Of a DNA stretch of 64,000 nucleotides, positions 54,622 through 64,000 are shown in pieces (within the stretch, counting starts at the first letter, position 1; each line of letters starts with the position of its first letter). Source of the stretch: Phialophora verrucosa (lineage: Eukaryota; Ascomycota; Eurotiomycetes; Chaetothyriales; Herpotrichiellaceae); the NCBI GenBank assembly GCA_002099365.1, contig MSED01000013.1:310001-374000 (forward strand), read 5' to 3'. The notes below the pieces were generated by a model, which saw only the letters and a list, made by a program, of their open reading frames with translations, searched no databases and was not told the origin of the DNA. The translations under genes and the position numbers were made by a program.

Positions 54622-55758
54622 ATGCCTTCACATCTGATAATCGAGGGGTTCAGTGGTAAAGACGTTTCTGAAAAGGTCGAATTGTTGATCGACAACCTCG
54701 TTAACATCAAAGACCAAACAGGGCACTTCCTTCTCAAACTGCCTGATGGAAGAGTCATTGACACCAAGGGATGGAATGACTGGGAGTGGACCCACGGCAT
54801 CGGTCTTTACGGCCTGTACCAGTATCATGCACTGACATCCTCACCTTTGGCGCTCAAGGTGATGAACGACTGGTTCAGCGCACGGTTGGCCGAAGGGACC
54901 ACCAAGAACATCAACACCATGGCGGTATTCCTCACTCTTGCATATCTGTACGAAGAGACGGGGGAGCGGAGTTTTCTGCCCTGGCTCGATAGCTGGGCCG
55001 AGTGGGCCATGCACGACCTGCCACGAACAACCTTCGGAGGCATGCAGCACATCACCTACCTCGAACCCAACCACAATCAACTCTGGGATGATACCCTCAT
55101 GATGACCGTCATGCCACTGGCCAAGATCGGGAAGCTTCTCAATCGGCCGCATTACGTCGAGGAGGCAAAGCGCCAGTTCCTGCTGCACATTCAATACCTG
55201 TGTGACCCTCAGACTGGGCTTTTCTTTCACGGCTGGCAATTCGATGAGAGTGCACCGGGCGGAGTGGGCCATAACTTTGCGCGAGCACGCTGGGCCCGGG
55301 GGAACAGCTGGCTAACGATCGCTATACCGGATTTTATCGAGCTGTTGGACCTGCCGCCGGAAGATGGCCTGAGACGCTACCTCGTCAGTGTGCTCGAAGC
55401 GCAATGCCGGGCTCTGCGCCGCTTACAGGCTGCAGATGGGACGTGGCGAACGCTTCTCGACGTCCCAGAGGAAGAAGGCAGTTACCGAGAGGCATCGGCC
55501 ACGGCGGGATTTGCGTATGGTCTGTTGAAGTCGATACGGAAGCGCTACATCTCGAACGAATACAGCGACGTTGCGATGAAGGCAGTCAAAGCAGTCATTC
55601 AGCGGATCACCACGGACGGCGAATTGCTCGATGTCAGTTTCGGGACGGGCATGGGGAGAGATCTCAAACATTACATCGACATTGAACGGACCAGTATGCC
55701 TTACGGTCAGGCTATGGCCATGATGGCGCTGGTAGAATTCCTCAGGGTGTACAGGTAG
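54622..55758 (+). CDS. GH105 unsaturated rhamnogalacturonyl hydrolase (YteR-like), intracellular
   Basis: A single exon encodes 378 aa, close to family length. The (alpha/alpha)6 barrel shows GWNDWEWTHGIGLYGLYQYH, MAVFLTLAYLYEETG, YLEPNHNQLWDDTLMMTVMP with the catalytic Asp region, ARARWARGNSWLTIAIPDF and the C-terminal DLKHYIDIERTSMPYGQAMA. It adds water to the 4,5-double bond of unsaturated galacturonyl-rhamnose or similar disaccharides released from pectin by polysaccharide lyases. No signal peptide is present, so it acts inside the cell and needs import of its substrate. The divergent DAL5-type transporter is the obvious partner candidate. Confidence 0.93.
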   Translation: MPSHLIIEGFSGKDVSEKVELLIDNLVNIKDQTGHFLLKLPDGRVIDTKGWNDWEWTHGIGLYGLYQYHALTSSPLALKVMNDWFSARLAEGTTKNINTMAVFLTLAYLYEETGERSFLPWLDSWAEWAMHDLPRTTFGGMQHITYLEPNHNQLWDDTLMMTVMPLAKIGKLLNRPHYVEEAKRQFLLHIQYLCDPQTGLFFHGWQFDESAPGGVGHNFARARWARGNSWLTIAIPDFIELLDLPPEDGLRRYLVSVLEAQCRALRRLQAADGTWRTLLDVPEEEGSYREASATAGFAYGLLKSIRKRYISNEYSDVAMKAVKAVIQRITTDGELLDVSFGTGMGRDLKHYIDIERTSMPYGQAMAMMALVEFLRVYR

Positions 55759-56555
55759 ATGGACGTCCTTGACACATGGGTAGGTGAAGAGAACGGTAGC
55801 TCGAGAGGGACGTCCCTAACACGCGGAAAGGAGATTACTGTAGCAGAGGAGCCGGATCATGTTGAATAGAACCCGAAATGATGACGCATCACTCTATACT
55901 CTTGCTGATAAAGGAGCAGACGCCTAACCAAGCGACTCAGGGCTTGACACCAGGGGTTGCCTGATCTAACGCCGATCCGTACGGAGTATGCATCATGCTT
56001 ACCTAGTGTTGACTTCAACGCACTGTACTTACGGTATGTATAAATAGGCAGCTCATCAAGCAAACTCAAGGGAATCACCGCCGTCTGTAGGGGTTACTGT
56101 GGTACGCTTACTGATCGGCTATTGCTTTATCAAGCCCCCCAGCTATTTCTCTCTCTGTACAAGTACTTCGTATGGGGGATCTCGCTGGCTGCCTTGAGTG
56201 GCGGTGGCTGCTTACATAGCTGCAGATGCCTGGTGCACTGTGCATGCCATGTCTTTACCCGGACAGCCCTCCCTTGCCCCCACCGCCCGTCCATCTGGCG
56301 CTCAGGACCTGCCTGCTCGTCAAAGGATGGCGGGATGGTAGGATGATAAGCACTAGGTCGAATTTCCTTGTGAGGCCCTGGCTCGTGGGCTCTTCCGTAT
56401 CGAAAGGGGCACGCCTTTCGTGTCCAAGAAAGATGGGATGTCGTCGGGGCTCTTAAGCACGTTTGCACCCTAAAAGGATGAACTTCTTCTACTGTACTGG
56501 GTAGTTTCGAGCAATCCACGAAAAGCTACTTCCGTGCTCTGTAAAGACGCTGGCA
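55759..56555. other. Intergenic region, no gene seen
   Basis: About 0.8 kb between GH105 and the P450, both on plus. It has several short, domain-less frames and presumably the P450 promoter. Confidence 0.5.
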
Positions 56556-58418
56556 ATGGAAGTCAATGTCGCGAAAGTGTGGCACTACGCCTCTAATGCG
56601 TTTTGGTATTGGGCATATGCCGTGTCCGCGGTAGGCTGAAAGTTTCCGTCCGTCTCAACTTAACGGCATTGCTGAGACTTCGAGACTGATATTAGATCGT
56701 CGGGTTGTCCATTCTGAGGCTCGCCTACAATGTCTCCCCCTTTCATCCACTGTCGAAATATCCTGGCCCGCTTCTCTGGCGGGCAACCCGCTTGGTAGCG
56801 TCGTGGCATCAAGCGCGCGGCGACCTCTACCAGTGCATCGACGCCATCCACCGCCAGTATGGCCCGACAGTGCGTCTCGCGCCGGACGAGCTGTCCTTTA
56901 CCAACCCGGAAGCGTGGTCGCAAATCTACAACACGCGACCTCAACTGCAGAAGACCGAGTTCCACTTCGGGCGTGCTGACGCGCGCAAGATGCCCGAGAG
57001 CCTCATCATGGCGACTGACGCCGAGCACGCCCGGCTGAGGCGTCTCGCCAATCCCGCGTTCCTCACCGCCGGCATCTTGGAAGTCGAGCCCGTGATGCAG
57101 CACTACGTCGACCTACTCTGCAGTCAGCTCCAGGAGGCCTGCCGCCCGGGCGGATCGCAGAACATGGTCCAATGGTTCCTGTGGACGCTCAACGATGTGA
57201 TCGGGCAACTCGCGCTCGATCAAGAGTTCGAATGCCTGAAACTGCAGCGGATGCACCAGTGGCCGAAGTTCCTCCTCCACGGGCTCAAGAACATCGCCAT
57301 CTTCAACCAATTCCGGCGATTCGGCATCACGGAGAAGATGCTGACGCCACTGCTGTCGAAGAAGCAGCTCGAGGAGCGGGACAACTTCTTCAACGAGGCC
57401 GTCAGGGCCGTGAACCAACGACTGGCCCGCGAAAGCTCGGACAAGGCACCGGGCGCCGAGGGAAATCAGGGCAAGAAAAGACCCGATATCGTCGGTCTTA
57501 TGCTGCGTGAGATGAAGGACGGCAATCGCCTAACCGAACAGGAAGTCACGTCGAATTCGATCCTGTTCGTTGGCGCCGGGGCGGAGACGACGAGTTCATG
57601 CTTGAGCGGGACCTTCTACCATCTCCTCAAGACACCGAGAGTGCTGAAGAAGCTGCAGCAGGAGATTCGATCGAGTTTCACAGTGCCCGACGAGATCACG
57701 ATCAGGGCCACGTCGAATCTTCCCTACCTGAAGGCGACCGTCGATGAGGCGTTGAGAATCTTCCCCATCGCGAGTTATATCACGCCTCGAACTACGCCAA
57801 AGGGAGGGCATCTGATCGCAGGAAATTACATTCCGGGCGGCGTAAGTGTTGGGAAATGCTCGACCCTTCATCCTTAAGAGACACTGCTGACCCCTTGATA
57901 CATATTTAGACCTATGTGTCTATGGGTGAGTAGCCTTCGGAGCCTGTACAAGCACCGTCTTCAACATGTCCCAATACTAACGCCAAAACAGCACAGTGGC
58001 ATATGGGACGGTCAGATCGGCTTTTTGACAGTCCCGAGGAATTCAGACCAGAGAGATGGCTTGACGAGCTGGGCACGAAAGGACCGGCAGGACTGCGGAA
58101 CGACGAGATCCTCAAGCCTTTCAGCCTTGGCCCCAGGAACTGCATTGGCAAACAGCAAGTTTGGCCCGCTCCCGCTTGTTGGGGTTGGTGATGCTGACGA
58201 AATGCTTAGGGTGGCACTCACCGAGGCACGGCTGGTCATTGCCAAATTGCTGTGGCATTTCGACATGGAGCTCGATGGAGATCATTCAACATGGGTGGAA
58301 GACGCTCGGTTCTATGTGGGTGTTTCTTCGAATACGCCACCGAGTCCGCTGACGACAGATATAGGTTCTTTGGGAGCTTCAGCCGCTCAATGTCAAACTG
58401 ACGCCGGTCAAGAGATGA
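56556..58418 (+). CDS. Cytochrome P450 monooxygenase (isotrichodermin-hydroxylase-like clan)
   Basis: Six exons (56556-56630, 56696-57841, 57910-57925, 57992-58154, 58210-58315, 58365-58418) encode 519 aa. Exon 1 supplies the N-terminal anchor start (HYASNAFWYWAYAVSA), joined to IVGLSILRLAYNVSPFHPLS. Landmarks are HPLSKYPGP, the I-helix VGAGAETTSS, EALR (ExxR), RPERW, and FSLGPRNCIGKQ with Cys about 463; the tail reads RFYVLWELQPLNVKLTP. Exon 3 is only 16 nt. Intron 4 uses a GC donor (ACA|GCAAGT) because no GT site in the right phase restores IGKQVALTEARL. All P450 motifs are intact. The substrate is unknown; the SDR and alpha/beta hydrolase next door suggest a short degradative or tailoring route. 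Confidence 0.92.
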
Positions 58419-58466
58419 TTAATCTAGTTAGGCGTCCTGTCAAAACTGATATACACTGTGGCACGT

Positions 58467-59370
58467 CTATAGTCTCCCTCTTGAGAGCAGTGATCCCCCA
58501 TCTGTTGTGATCACGGCGCCGTTGATGTGTCCGGCAGCTCGGCTGCTCAAAAAGACCACCAACCCGGCAATGTCTTCAGGCTGCCCAAGTCTCTTGTTGG
58601 GGACTTCGGCGGCAAACGCGGCTACTCCACCCTGCAACTCCAACAGTCCAGAAGCCATCTTGGTCGGGTAAAAGCCTGGTGCAATGGCATTGGTGATAAT
58701 CCCGCGTGGACCCAGCTCGACAGCCAGATTCTTAGCCAGATGTATGGCGGCCGCCTTCGACACCGAGTATGCGTACGTGGCGTTTTGGCCTAGTGTGCCG
58801 ACGCCTAGACCAGCCACACTCGCAGTCACAATGATCCTGCTCGGGTTCTCGGTGGTGGCTCGCTTCTGCAGCAGAGGCGCAAACTTCTGGACGGTGTAGA
58901 AGACGCTCTTGACATTCAAGTCCATGACCTTGCTGAACGCACTCTCGGGATGTGTCTCGAAGGGAGCTCCCCACGTGGCGCCAGCGTTCGCAAACAGGAT
59001 ATCGACATGGTCGGTGGTCTTTGCCACTTCCGCAGCTAGACGCTCGATCTCTGAGATCTTGGAGGAGTCGGCGGGCACGGAGATGGCAACGGCCCCGGGT
59101 CGCTTGTTAGGGAGGGCGTTGAGGGCTGCGACGGCTTCTTCGCATGCCTTTGCTTTGCGCGACGTTATGTAGACCTTTGAGCAGCCGGCTTGCATGAGCC
59201 TAACATCACAGGTCAGAGACTACATTCCAGGGAGAAGGTTGTCGAGCTTACCCGGAAGCGGCATTCAGACCGAGGCCCCTAGAGCCGCCCGTCACGACAG
59301 CAACCTTGCCTTCGAGGCTGAAAATGCTGCCGAAGTCCTTCAGCTCGACGTCTTGCTGTGCGCTGCCCAT
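58467..59370 (-). CDS. Short-chain dehydrogenase, RhlG/3-oxoacyl-reductase-like
   Basis: Two exons (59370-59252, 59199-58467) encode 283 aa. The splice joins GLNAASG|LMQAGCSKVYITSR. The motifs are complete: TGGSRGLG for NADP, FANAG, VTASVAGLG with catalytic Ser, TYAYSVSKAAAIHLA with Tyr-x3-Lys, and GQPEDIAGLVVFLSSRAAGHINGA, the usual C-terminal stretch of FabG-like enzymes. A short N-terminal tail (VELKDFGSIFSLEGK) precedes the fold, as in fungal RhlG-like proteins. It is a cytosolic ketoreductase or alcohol dehydrogenase. Its stop lies only 48 nt from the P450 stop (tail to tail), so the two transcripts probably overlap. Confidence 0.92.
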
Positions 59371-60205
59371 GTTGTCCCGCGTGGTCTGGTTGTTATGCTG
59401 TGAAAGTCCGGGGTAAGACCTCAATTGGACTGGCCGGGGAAGTCGTCAACAGATATAATCGAGCCACCGACCCAGTATTGCCGAACAATTGACGGCACGC
59501 AGTTGTTGACAATTCATGATTAGATGGTGTGAAGGTTCCGGTGGATGATGCAGGGATTGCGATTCACGCCGGAGCTCAACAGCCGAGGTTGAACGGCGCC
59601 GCCCCGCCTAACTTGCCAATTCTAGGCGGCATCCGGAGAAGGAGGCCTTTGCTCGGGGACAATACGAGACACGATCGCTCAAAGACACTGAGGCTTCTGC
59701 GTCAGGCGTCTCACCCCGGATCTGACAGCACGCATCGATGGAACCTAAGAGATAGGAACAGGTGCCCTTATGGAGCACTTAAGCACCATTATTCGTACGG
59801 TGGCCATGCTTATATCAGTCAGGGGCACTAAAGACACCCTCCAACGCCGAATCCGGAATAGACAGCGATCACTCTCGTCAGCGGCGGTGGACATGTCGGC
59901 CGCGTCTATATATGTAGGTACGGAGTACGACTCTTAATATCGCATGTGGGTCAAATTAAACCGTCTGCTCGTAGGAAAGGTTCCAGTATCCAAGTCGCTT
60001 ATCTTGAACAAGGGCCTGAAACATGGTCCCATCAGTCAGCTTATCCCCAGCATATACTGATAATTCCCAAAGAGATACATACTCCTTAGTGCGTAATGGA
60101 TAGACCTCACATCCATATAGTTGAGACCAAAGCCTGGAAGAACCTGCTCCCTGGCAGACACCCCAACGACGACGATATTAGTTACAGGAGTGCAAATCTT
60201 GCACA
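59371..60205. promoter_or_regulatory. Divergent promoter region, SDR / alpha-beta hydrolase
   Basis: 835 nt between divergent starts. A TATA-like TCTATATATG lies near 59906. Other short frames are unsupported. Confidence 0.45.
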
Positions 60206-61436
60206 ATGACAGACAACCGCAAGGCGATTCCCCCCGAGACCGATCGTGAACTTGCTGCTGTGCGCCTACCAGACCGTGCGATGTGTAACACTTGGCTAAC
60301 GCCCTCCAGATATGGAAGAAACATGGAATGCCGAAATTCTTCTTCCCGCGACCCGACAAGATGTCAGAGACCCGGCGGCTCCACGCACAAGGAAATGTGC
60401 GGTTCATGAAGAGCGCCTTCGTTAGAGAGACATTGGGAGACCAGCGACTGTGGACGGAAGAAGACAGGCCCGTCGTTATTCGCGATGGCAACGCGATTAC
60501 TGTCCGAATCTATCGGCCTTCAGCCCCTGCAGACACGCGGCCGGTCATGGTGTATTCCCATAGCGGTGGGTGGTGCATGGGGGGGCTCGACACCGAAGAG
60601 TTCATCTGTCAGCTCCTCTGCATGAGGCTGGGCATCATCATCGTCAGTGTCGGATATCGACTGGCTCCTGAATGGGCATTCCCCACGCCCGTCCTGGACA
60701 CCTACGACATTCTGAAATGGGTACGTTCGCCTTCGGCTTCAAGTCCCTGTCCACATGGCTGAGCTGCGACACAGGTCTCCATCAATGCAAAGGCGTTCGG
60801 GGGCGACCTCTCCAAAGGCTTTCTTACCGCCGGCGCCTCTGCAGGCGGGAATACGACGTGCATGGCTGCCATCAAAGCTCGAGACGAGCACCTGCAGCCT
60901 CCCCTGACCGGACATCTTCTCGTATGCACTGGAATGCCACACTCTGACGAAGACGGCAAGGGAAATACCCTCAGCCTGTTCCCAGAGCAGCTGGCTCATG
61001 GTAGCTGGGAAAAGTACAAAGACGGACCTGTAGCTACGCGTGCCATGAACACGTTGTATGCCCGTGAGTCGAATCGGCCGGCCGGTCCGCCCTGAATTGA
61101 TGCAGCACTAACGGTCCTCACACAGGTATCGCAAGCGTTGAATCAAATGATCCGTCTGTGACACCACTGACGCAGACCAATTACTCCGGACTATGGCCCC
61201 TTTATTATCAAGCCGCCGAGATGGACATCTGGAGAGACAGCGCCGTCTTCTACTGCAACAAGATCAGAGAGGCAGGAGGCCACGCAAAAATCGACATTTA
61301 TCCTGGGGTCCCACATCTGTGGTGGTCGATGTACCCGCAGTTGTCCATCAACAAGAAGTGGGTGAAGGATCTGGTGGAAGGGGTGGAGTGGTTGCTGAAG
61401 CAGAAACGAGATTTTGCGATTCCTTCGAGGCTCTGA
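60206..61436 (+). CDS. Alpha/beta hydrolase, hormone-sensitive-lipase-like esterase
   Basis: Four exons (60206-60259, 60310-60720, 60775-61063, 61126-61436) encode 354 aa. The HSL group is shown by MVYSHSGGWCMGG (oxyanion hole, HSGG instead of HGGG), VSVGYRLAPEWAFPTPVLD, the nucleophile Ser177 in AGASAGGN, the acid in AAEMDIWRD and the His in YPGVPHLWW. No secretion signal is seen, so the enzyme is probably cytosolic and cleaves esters or lactones of small acyl groups. Exon 1 (18 residues, ending DRELAA) is supported by a GTGCGC donor, a GGCTAAC branch site and a CTCCAG acceptor. Its divergent partner is the SDR, and the P450 is next beyond. Related pathway membership is inferred. Confidence 0.9.
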
Positions 61437-61879
61437 ACGCCGCAGTAAGCCGTTTCGCCCACTGCCCGATGCTTCTAAGGGTATGGTCACTGCGGGATGA
61501 GTTTGCTTGTTTGCTATGGTGAAGGATACCAGCGTTGTTACTTGGGTCACCATTGTCCGGGCGCATCAACAAATGTTGGACAGGACCGCATCATTCAAGC
61601 TCCCGCTCGAACGGCTCTTCAGTCAGAAAGACCTCCTTTCCGCTCGAGGCTCCCCTCCTCGACGATGCTACTATTCAGTTCTAGTCGTATAGGCAGAACT
61701 GCAGGCCATTTCTCGCTTTCCCTGACAGAACTTACTTCCTGCTGATTGTTCTCCCTCCTACCTTGGAAATACTGTCTATAACATCGGCTGTTTCATTCAA
61801 TCTCAAGACGCCATCTACTCCCTGTACCTCTTTGCCACGTGGCAGTTTGATCCTCACTCACAATGGCCCATTCTCACCG
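61437..61879. other. Intergenic region, no gene seen
   Basis: About 440 nt between the hydrolase stop and the secreted-protein candidate. No supported feature. Confidence 0.45.
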
Positions 61880-62243
61880 ATGCAATCACTGGTCTCCCAA
61901 AGGTCCTCTATTCCCCTTCTCCTCCTGATTGGCCTCTGTTGTCTCGCCCCCGTGACCCACGCTCAAACTCCAGTCTACGCCACCTACGCTTCTCCAGCAC
62001 CCGCTGACAACGTCCAATCCGCCATCCCATACCCCCTTCACCGACTTCGAGTCGGCATACGCAACCTCGACAACAACAGACACCTACGCGCGCGAGAAAT
62101 GCTCCGTCGACACCAACCAGACCTCGGCAGCCTGCCGCGCCGGGCTCGGGTTCGGGCACGCGATCACCAAATGCCACCGCAACAGCCACGCGTTCGGCGG
62201 GTTCAGCTTCAGCTTCGCCTTCTTGGAGACCAGCTGCAGATGA
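61880..62243 (+). CDS. Small secreted protein candidate, frame-disrupted or mis-spliced
   Basis: The ATG at 61880 opens a clear signal peptide (IPLLLLIGLCCLAPVTHA, cleavage before QTPVYATYAS). The frame then turns Arg/Gln-rich near 62035, while the +1 frame reads PFTDFESAYATSTTTDTY and a Cys-bearing segment (AREKCSVDTNQTSAACRAG, HAITKCHRNSHAFGG) to TGA 62241. A one-base difference in the CCCCC run near 62032 would join the two. So would a weak 46-nt intron (GTGACC...CTCCAG), at the cost of the cleavage site. Past the TGA, a third frame reads FYSIFAPNCTDNWVDPNCE, again protein-like. So it may be a short-Cys secreted protein broken by indels, or one whose exons I cannot resolve. Confidence 0.4.
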
Positions 62244-62778
62244 ATTCTACTCCATCTTCGCCCCAAACTGTACCGACAACTGGGTCGATCCGAACTGTGA
62301 ACGCTGGCATCGCAAGTGGCAGTGGCCGGACCGGGGGCATGAACGAAGGGTACTGTGACAGATGTGAGGGACACGGCAGGCGGTCAGGCGGCGGAACGGA
62401 AAGGGAAATGGAATTGGAAAGCTGAGGGAGAGTGAGTTCTGCTTGATACCGAACAAGGTGCCGGCTGACTGGCTGGCTGGGTGCTTTCTCGATTTGGAGT
62501 ACGACACAAACGAGCAGAGGAGCAGCATTGCTTTGCGCCCCTAGGGCGGCGAAGCTCAACCTTCACACCGTTACTTCCGTAGCTTCACCTGCAAACAAAA
62601 CACCCACCAGATGGCTGTGTAGATAGACGTGAAGGTGAACATGGACGTGATTGCGGATATGAACAGAGAAACATGATTCCGCTCCGCGCTGCTGGACCGG
62701 CACCCTATACGACCACAGGTTACCACACCCCACACCCAACTAGCAAGGAACATGTTGAACATCTACCATGCTTCATAT
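62244..62778. other. Intergenic region, no firm gene
   Basis: About 535 nt. The first 120 nt may still belong to the disrupted secreted-protein candidate (third frame to about 62360). The rest lies at converging 3' ends and shows nothing clear. Confidence 0.4.
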
Positions 62779-63380
62779 TCAAAGGCTAAACTCGAGCCTA
62801 TTCCCAGCGTAGTCCCTGGCAAAGAAACGCTCCGGGTATTCCACGCCCTGGGAGCCTGGGGGGACAAGGTGAAATGGTCAGCCTACGATAGCTTTAGGCG
62901 CGACGCATCAACTGGTCGAGGACACTGCCTCCGCACACACCACACACCCTGCGCACATCGAAAGGGGAATGGAGCAAAAAGGGGCAGGGACAAACCCGCC
63001 AAAATCAACTTACCGGAATCCACCTCCCCAGGCTTGTCCGCCTCCCGGGGCGCGGCGTCCCCACCCCTCTCGAAATGCGCCCAGATCCTCCTCCGCAACT
63101 CGAGCAGCGCGGTCTGGCTGCCCAGCCTGAAGCACGGGTGTCGCCTGCTTGGCTTCTCAAAGTCGCTAGACGCGCCGAAAGCAATGTGAACTTGTTGGCC
63201 TGAGTCGGCGATGTCGAACCACGCGAGCTCGCCCTTCTGGAGGTGGGGGACCGCACGGGGGGAGAGGCCCAAAGTTGTGCCGTAGAACTCGGTCGCCAGG
63301 TGGAGCGTGTCCCGGGGAACTGTGAGGTTGATGTGCGCGATGCCGGTGATGAGGCTGGCCGAGGTGTCGAGTGAGCCCAT
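62779..63380 (-). CDS. VOC/glyoxalase-fold protein
   Basis: Two exons (63380-63014, 62855-62779) encode 147 aa, separated by a 158-nt intron. The acceptor after the CCCCCCAG tract is used because it restores GVEYPERFFARDYAGNRLEF, the classic last strand of the vicinal-oxygen-chelate fold; nearer AGs give dead ends. The first half has GIAHINLTVP, FYGTTLGLSP, ELAWFDIADSGQQVHIAFG and PCFRLG. His in the first strand and Glu in the last strand are in place to bind a divalent metal. VOC proteins include lyases, dioxygenases and resistance proteins; the reaction is not specified by sequence. No targeting signal. Confidence 0.88.
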
Positions 63381-64000
63381 TGTCGGTATTGGCGGCAGCT
63401 TTGGCTAGAGTGGTGCGGTGGGGGCTTTTTCCGAAGATCGAAGCGCAATGGGCAAAAGAGAAGGCAAGAGAGGGATACACGGAGGCTAAGTGATGTACGA
63501 GTAGCTGCGATCTTGTGTGGAAAATCTTATATCCCTCAGCTAGTTGGGCACTTGTCATCGGCAATCGATGGGTCGGGAATGTTTGATGACAACGCAGCGA
63601 ATGCGGAGGAGGGGTCAGGTCGGCCTTACTCCCGGTGTTGCTGACGCGAGGGCAATTCGGTCTGACGTGACTGACCACGCCATGTTGATCAGATTTGACG
63701 GATCTACTCGGTATGTGTGATTGCTCTCGTGTCTACCAGAGACTTTGGCTGGCCTCCGTATGACAATCCGTATGATGTCTGACACCTCGCTTTCGCCATC
63801 GGTCGGCCCGAACTTCCACGTTCCTTATGCTCGCAGTCTGAAAGTCCAAAGACACAGTCGCTTATTTGATGATATCGCGCATGTCGAGCCATTGGGCGAA
63901 AAGGCCAGCGCATCCTGGCGTTTGGTCGACATGGAGATGTCGGGATGAGTGCCTTTGCCTAATAGGCTTGATTCACATGAATAAGCTGCTTGACACATCG
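63381..64000. other. Promoter of the VOC gene and right window edge
   Basis: About 620 nt. Frames overlapping the start (for example 63166-63678) are shadows. No other gene is evident before the window ends. Confidence 0.45.

Noticed and set aside
63005..63678. Arg/Ser-rich frames over the VOC gene
   Set aside because: They are shadow frames of the VOC exon and its leader.

Overview
This window comes from a filamentous ascomycete (Pezizomycotina). The genes are interrupted by 45-160 nt introns with GTRNGY donors, CTAAC-like branch points and YAG acceptors. The families are typical of moulds: Zn2Cys6 regulators, DUF3405, Clr5, 2EXR/F-box-like, SLX4 and many P450s, SDRs and MFS carriers. The mix would suit Eurotiomycetes, perhaps Chaetothyriales, but that placement is an inference. 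I built splice models by hand, requiring consensus splice sites, frame closure and continuity of family motifs. I found 23 protein genes with recognisable families, two weaker candidate genes and one decayed repeat fragment. I recognised no tRNA, rRNA, CRISPR array or intact transposon.

Layout. 0-2 kb: the 5' part of a DUF3405 membrane glycosyltransferase-like gene, running off the left edge. 2.6-11.5 kb: a redox and transport block on the plus strand: SDR, Old Yellow Enzyme, secreted multicopper oxidase and an ACS-family MFS permease. 11.9-13 kb: a mitochondrial BAX-inhibitor/GHITM protein. 14.1-27.9 kb: a second metabolic block: P450, secreted SnoaL-like protein, Zn2Cys6 regulator, ToxD-like enoyl reductase, Nor-1-like SDR and a CYP52-like P450. 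It contains no PKS, NRPS or terpene synthase. 28.2-39.2 kb: HDAC/acetylpolyamine amidohydrolase, Clr5-domain protein, a small orphan membrane-protein candidate, SLX4 and a large Zn2Cys6 regulator. 40.1 kb: a CCR/DFR-type reductase.

41.1-48.3 kb is almost gene-free and surrounds one small Myb/SANT gene. 48.3-51.8 kb: an F-box/2EXR-like protein and a protein of the family usually annotated 'pathway-specific nitrogen regulator'. 52.0-61.4 kb: a catabolic-looking block: a DAL5-type transporter divergent from an intracellular GH105 unsaturated rhamnogalacturonyl hydrolase, then a P450, an SDR and an HSL-type alpha/beta hydrolase. 61.9-63.4 kb: a frame-disrupted secreted-protein candidate and a VOC/glyoxalase protein.

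The most interesting points are the backbone-less oxidative cluster with its own regulator, a multicopper oxidase with Gln where the type-1 copper axial ligand should be, the GH105/transporter pair, the isolated Myb gene with a 5-nt first exon, and a GC-AG intron plus a 16-nt exon in one P450.
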